This document shows, one piece after another, positions 60,946 to 64,000 of a stretch of DNA of 64,000 nucleotides (position 1 is its first letter; every line of letters begins with the position of its first letter). A program made the position numbers and the translations under genes. Origin of the DNA: Anaerolineales bacterium (lineage in GTDB: Bacteria; Chloroflexota; Anaerolineae; Anaerolineales; UBA11579); the NCBI GenBank assembly GCA_019637675.1, contig JAHBVE010000003.1, positions 537,568 through 601,567 of the forward strand, written 5' to 3'. The notes beneath the pieces are model-generated. The model had not been told where the DNA came from and searched no databases. It saw only the letters and a program-made list of their open reading frames with translations.

Positions 60946-61773
60946 TTAGAAGAGTAGCGAAGCCAGCTCTTTGCGGTAGGTCTGGGCTTTGGGGCTTTGA
61001 TCGCCCATCAGAGCCAGGATGCCTAACGCGCAGCGGTGCGCCAGCCCTTTGGCATAACGCTTATCCTGACGCAGGAGTTCCAGCAGGCCATCCAGGGCAG
61101 CTTCCAGCCGGCCGCGGCCGACCAGACGCAGGCTGTTGGCGAACAGTGCGCTGAGCTCGTCTTCGGCTAAGTTGCCGTTGGCGTCATCGGCCATCGCCTG
61201 CGCCAGCGGGATCAGCTGCTCAGCCTGGCCGTACAGCTTGCTGACCGGGAAGTTGCGCAAGATCGGCAGCGCGCCGGCAAAGTCACCCTGGGCCAGCAGG
61301 CTCTTGGCCAGGCCAAGCAGGCCGGCGGGGTGGTCTGGGTTGTTGTCCAGGATCAGGCGGAAGGCTTCTTCGGCCGCGGGCCAGTCTTCCTGCGCCAGCA
61401 GGTGCTCAGCGCGGCCCGCCTCCAGGTCATAGGTGGTTGGGCCGAGAGCTTGCAGGAACTCGCGCACTTTGGCTTCGGGCTGAATGCCGTTGAACTCGGC
61501 GACCAGCTGGCCGTTGCGGAAAGCTTTGACGGCCGGGATGTTCTTGACGCCAAGCTGGGCGGCCAGGCGCGGGTTGGCGTCAACGTCCAGCTTGGCCAGG
61601 CGAAAGGCGCCGCCGGCTTCCTCGGCCAGGTGCTCGAGAATGCGGTCGAGCCCGCGGCAGGGGATGCACCACTCGGCCCAGAAATCCACTACGACCGGCT
61701 GCTGGGTTGAATGCTCCAGCACCTGGGAGTGGAAGTCAGCTTCGCTAATATGGATGATGTGGTCAAAGGCCAT
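60946..61773 (-). CDS. Thioredoxin-TPR chaperone-like protein (CnoX/YbbN-like)
   Basis: 275 aa. Thioredoxin domain residues 1-110 with active site WCIPC (35-39) and the cis-Pro VKNIPAVKAF, followed by TPR-like helices (EDWPAAEEAFRLILDNNPDH). This is the CnoX layout, a holdase that protects proteins from oxidation. The E. coli form has SxxC in place of CxxC; both cysteines are kept here. Upstream gene of the protease. Confidence 0.88.
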   Translation of the reverse strand: MAFDHIIHISEADFHSQVLEHSTQQPVVVDFWAEWCIPCRGLDRILEHLAEEAGGAFRLAKLDVDANPRLAAQLGVKNIPAVKAFRNGQLVAEFNGIQPEAKVREFLQALGPTTYDLEAGRAEHLLAQEDWPAAEEAFRLILDNNPDHPAGLLGLAKSLLAQGDFAGALPILRNFPVSKLYGQAEQLIPLAQAMADDANGNLAEDELSALFANSLRLVGRGRLEAALDGLLELLRQDKRYAKGLAHRCALGILALMGDQSPKAQTYRKELASLLF

Positions 61774-61844
61774 AGGGATTAGATGGGTTGTATCCTACCA
61801 AAATTCCCTCAGAGGATTCTTAAATCGGCCAGCGGCTTCCTGAT

Positions 61845-61874
61845 TTGACATGCCTCTGGGCGGCGTGCTAATAT
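61845..61874 (+). promoter_or_regulatory. Strong promoter of the PIN-TRAM/cysS operon
   Basis: TTGACA (61845-61850), 18 bp, TAATAT (61869-61874). Transcription is expected near 61881, giving a leader of almost 200 nt. Confidence 0.8.
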
Positions 61875-61879
61875 ACATA

Positions 61880-62078
61880 GGCTGTTTCATATTTCTTTTT
61901 TTCGCACTTATTTTGCCTCGGGCCTGACCCTGGCCGGCATCTGCACTCATTTGGTTTCACCGAAACAGCACATGAGCAACAGTAACTGAACAACCGCCGG
62001 CGGCTGAGTTTTTTGCCTTGGGTTTGGCATGAGCGCTCCTTGGAGCGCTATTTGCGTTAGGCAAGGAACTGGAGCTGA
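61880..62078 (+). other. Long 5' leader with hairpins
   Basis: Contains GGTTTCACCGAAAC (short hairpin near 61950), CCGCCGGCGG followed by TTTTTT (61994-62014, weak terminator-like), and AGCGCTCC / GGAGCGCT (62032-62039, 62042-62049) shortly before the start. It matches no riboswitch or T-box that I recognise. No coding region seen. Confidence 0.6.
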
Positions 62079-63170
62079 ATGAGTATTAGTTTTCTTCTGC
62101 GTTTGGTCGGCATGCTGGCGTTCGGCGCGTTGGGTGTGTATGGCGGCGTGGAGTTCGCCAACCTCTCGGGCGAAGACCCCCAGCAATTTGCACGCATCTT
62201 TGGCCTGGTGGGCGCACTAGTGGGCCTGGTGCTTACTCCCTACATTACTGTGCATCCCTTCCGGGCTTTGCGCCGCATGCTGGCGCAGATCTCCTCGCGG
62301 GCCTTGCTGGCCGGTTTGTTTGGCCTGGTCATCAGCCTGGTGATCGCCGGTTTGCTGGCGTTCCCGCTGTCACTGCTGCCGCGGCCTTTTAGCCAGATCC
62401 TGCCGCTTATCTTCGCGGTGCTGATCAGCTACTTCGGCGTCACCGTCTTTATCTCGCGCCAGAACGATATCCTCTCGTTCCTCAACTTACCTAACCGCGG
62501 CGCCACGCCTGAGGGGCGTACGCGCAGCGGAAGCGAGAACGGCACCAGCATCCTGATGGACACGAGCGTGATCATTGACGGCCGCATTGTGGATATTGCC
62601 CGCACCGGCTTTGTGCCCGGCGCGCTGCTGATCCCGCGCTTCGTGCTGAACGAGTTGCAGCACATCGCCGACTCGGGCGACAAGCTGCGCCGCCAGCGCG
62701 GCCGCCGCGGCCTGGAAGTGGTGGCCAATCTGCAGAAGGATGCCAAGCTGGGCGTGCGCATCAGCGATGTGGATGTGGAAGGCACGCGCAACGTGGATGA
62801 CAAGCTGGTGATCCTGGCGCGCCAAATGCACGCCCCCGTGTTGACTAATGACTTCAATTTGAACCGCGTAGCTGAGCTTCAGGGCGTCACGATCCTCAAC
62901 ATCAATGAGCTGGCCAATGCGGTCAAGACCATCTTCCTGCCTGGTGAAGAGCTGGCGGTCAAGGTCATCCAAACCGGGCGTGAGCCGCGCCAAGGCGTCG
63001 GCTATCTGGACGACGGCACGATGGTGGTGATCCAGGATGGCAGCGAGTACATCGGCCAGACGGTACAGGCCTCCGTGACCAAGGTGCTGCAGACCGCGGC
63101 TGGCCGCATGGTGTTCGCCAAGCCAGAGAATGGGCGCACTCGCCGCAACAACAAACCCGCACGAAGCTAA
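62079..63170 (+). CDS. PIN/TRAM-domain membrane protein (YacL-like)
   Basis: 363 aa. Four N-terminal membrane helices (residues 1-130), then a PIN nuclease domain: ILMDTSVIIDGRI, NELQHIADS, VDDKLVILA and LTNDFNLNRVA provide the four acidic residues. C-terminal TRAM domain begins GEELAVKVIQTGREPRQGVG. Probable membrane-bound RNase. GGAG at SD distance. Followed 3 nt later by cysS. Confidence 0.92.
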   Translation: MSISFLLRLVGMLAFGALGVYGGVEFANLSGEDPQQFARIFGLVGALVGLVLTPYITVHPFRALRRMLAQISSRALLAGLFGLVISLVIAGLLAFPLSLLPRPFSQILPLIFAVLISYFGVTVFISRQNDILSFLNLPNRGATPEGRTRSGSENGTSILMDTSVIIDGRIVDIARTGFVPGALLIPRFVLNELQHIADSGDKLRRQRGRRGLEVVANLQKDAKLGVRISDVDVEGTRNVDDKLVILARQMHAPVLTNDFNLNRVAELQGVTILNINELANAVKTIFLPGEELAVKVIQTGREPRQGVGYLDDGTMVVIQDGSEYIGQTVQASVTKVLQTAAGRMVFAKPENGRTRRNNKPARS

Positions 63171-63173
63171 GCC

Positions 63174-64000
63174 ATGACTCTACGCATCTACAACACACTC
63201 ACTCGTCAGAACGAAGCGTTCGAACCCCTGCAAGCCGGTCAGGTCAGCATGTATGTGTGCGGACCGACCGTATATGCCAATGCCCACATCGGGCATGCCA
63301 TGTCCAGCCTGGTGTTCGACATTGTGCGCCGCTATCTTGAGTACCGCGGCTACAAAGTGCGCCATGCCATGAACTACACGGACGTGGACGACAAGATTAT
63401 CGTGCGCGCCAATGACGCCGGCGAAGAGCCGCTGCATCTGGCCGAACGTTATATTGAGCAGTACGCGCAGCACCTGCGCGAGCTCAACGTACTGCCCGCC
63501 ACGGTGTACCCGCGCGCTACCGAAGAGATCCCCGCCATCATCGAAATGGTGAGCGGGCTGATCGAGTCGGGGCATGCGTATGCCGCCGAGGGCGATGTGT
63601 ACTACCGGGTGGAGAGCGACGATGACTACGGCAAGCTCTCGCACCGCAAACTGGAAGACATGAACGCCGGCGCCCGCATCAATGTGGACGAGCGCAAAGA
63701 GCACCCCATGGACTTCGCTCTGTGGAAGGCAGCCAAGCCCGGCGAGCCGGCCTGGGACAGCCCGTGGGGGCCAGGCCGCCCCGGTTGGCACATCGAGTGC
63801 TCGGCCATGGTCTTCCGCCACCTGGGCGAACAGATCGATATTCATGGTGGTGGCAACGACCTGATCTTTCCGCACCACGAGAATGAGATCGCCCAGAGCG
63901 AAAGCCTGAGCGGCAAACCCTTTGCTCGTTACTGGATGCACAACGGCATGATGCAGCTTTCGGGCGAGAAGATGTCGAAATCGCTCGGCAACCTCATCAC
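63174..64000 (+). CDS. cysS: Cysteinyl-tRNA synthetase (5' part, truncated by window end)
   Basis: 275 codons of an open frame continuing beyond the window (full enzyme about 460-500 aa). Class I synthetase: HIGH at 38-41 ([11 protein letters not shown]), zinc ligand Cys29 in MYVCGPTVY with the later Cys in HIECSAM and His in FPHHENE, and KMSKS at 266-270. Starts 3 nt after the PIN-TRAM gene, so they are cotranscribed. Confidence 0.96.
   Translation, partial: MTLRIYNTLTRQNEAFEPLQAGQVSMYVCGPTVYANAHIGHAMSSLVFDIVRRYLEYRGYKVRHAMNYTDVDDKIIVRANDAGEEPLHLAERYIEQYAQHLRELNVLPATVYPRATEEIPAIIEMVSGLIESGHAYAAEGDVYYRVESDDDYGKLSHRKLEDMNAGARINVDERKEHPMDFALWKAAKPGEPAWDSPWGPGRPGWHIECSAMVFRHLGEQIDIHGGGNDLIFPHHENEIAQSESLSGKPFARYWMHNGMMQLSGEKMSKSLGNLI

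Noticed and set aside
61994..62014. Intrinsic terminator or attenuator in the PIN-TRAM leader
   Set aside because: The palindrome CCGCCGGCGG allows only a 3-bp stem with a 4-nt loop, and the T-run is offset; kept only as a feature of the leader.

Overview
The window is a compact, high-GC bacterial chromosome segment with about 62 protein genes and one tRNA gene. Gene content and style suggest an anaerolinean-type member of the Chloroflexota. The signs are TPR, LysM and NBR1-Ig lipoproteins with TP-rich linkers, a Rex regulator, a DUF4388/GTPase/response-regulator module, and many start codons placed just 6-9 nt after a TATAAT-like hexamer. This assignment is inference; no rRNA or phylogenetic marker was compared. 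Both ends cut genes: mreB lacks its 5' end and cysS runs off the right edge.

Layout. 1-9.8 kb: mreB, two GT-C-like membrane proteins, rex with a Rex operator, obgE, and a GT2/rnhB/M1-peptidase operon facing dtd. 9.8-15.8 kb: a dihydroorotate-dehydrogenase-like gene, a DsbA-like thioredoxin, a ugd/methyltransferase pair and an M23 lipoprotein. These are separated by three repeat-rich intergenic regions, including a duplicated intergenic unit carrying vestigial gene ends and a 53-54 bp tandem array. 15.8-26.7 kb: hutU with an MFS transporter, an L,D-transpeptidase, a membrane-bound CCG-type Fe-S oxidoreductase, ltaE, and an E2 + lpdA pair. 26.8-32.2 kb: a six-gene minus-strand glycan operon. 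32.3-40 kb: an MBL protein, mutY and a zinc-related block (RNHCP protein, DUF318 permease, TIGR03943 protein, Fur/Zur regulator, Zur-like operator, znuC-znuB). 40-43.3 kb: an NBR1-Ig lipoprotein, a signalling module and tRNA-Asn.

44.3-56.2 kb is the most distinctive region. A 14-gene same-strand cluster joins a SorC-type regulator, an HPr, GutM, a complete glucitol-family PTS whose SrlE-equivalent is split and re-ordered, a COG4091 dehydrogenase of the family that contains Brucella DRL, a class II aldolase homologue without its metal ligands, an acetoin/pyruvate-dehydrogenase-type E1alpha-E1beta-E2, PTS Enzyme I and an inositol-phosphatase-family enzyme. I propose, as a hypothesis, that it imports and phosphorylates a branched polyol such as 2-C-methylerythritol, oxidises it to 1-deoxyxylulose 5-phosphate, and cleaves that to acetyl-CoA and glyceraldehyde 3-phosphate.

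56.2-64 kb: housekeeping and envelope functions: DUF2089, an FmdB-like zinc ribbon, a TPR membrane protein, a LysM lipoprotein, a site-2 protease, a CnoX-like thioredoxin, a PIN-TRAM protein behind a strong promoter with a long leader, and cysS.

All functional calls come from reading motifs and context; no database search was run.
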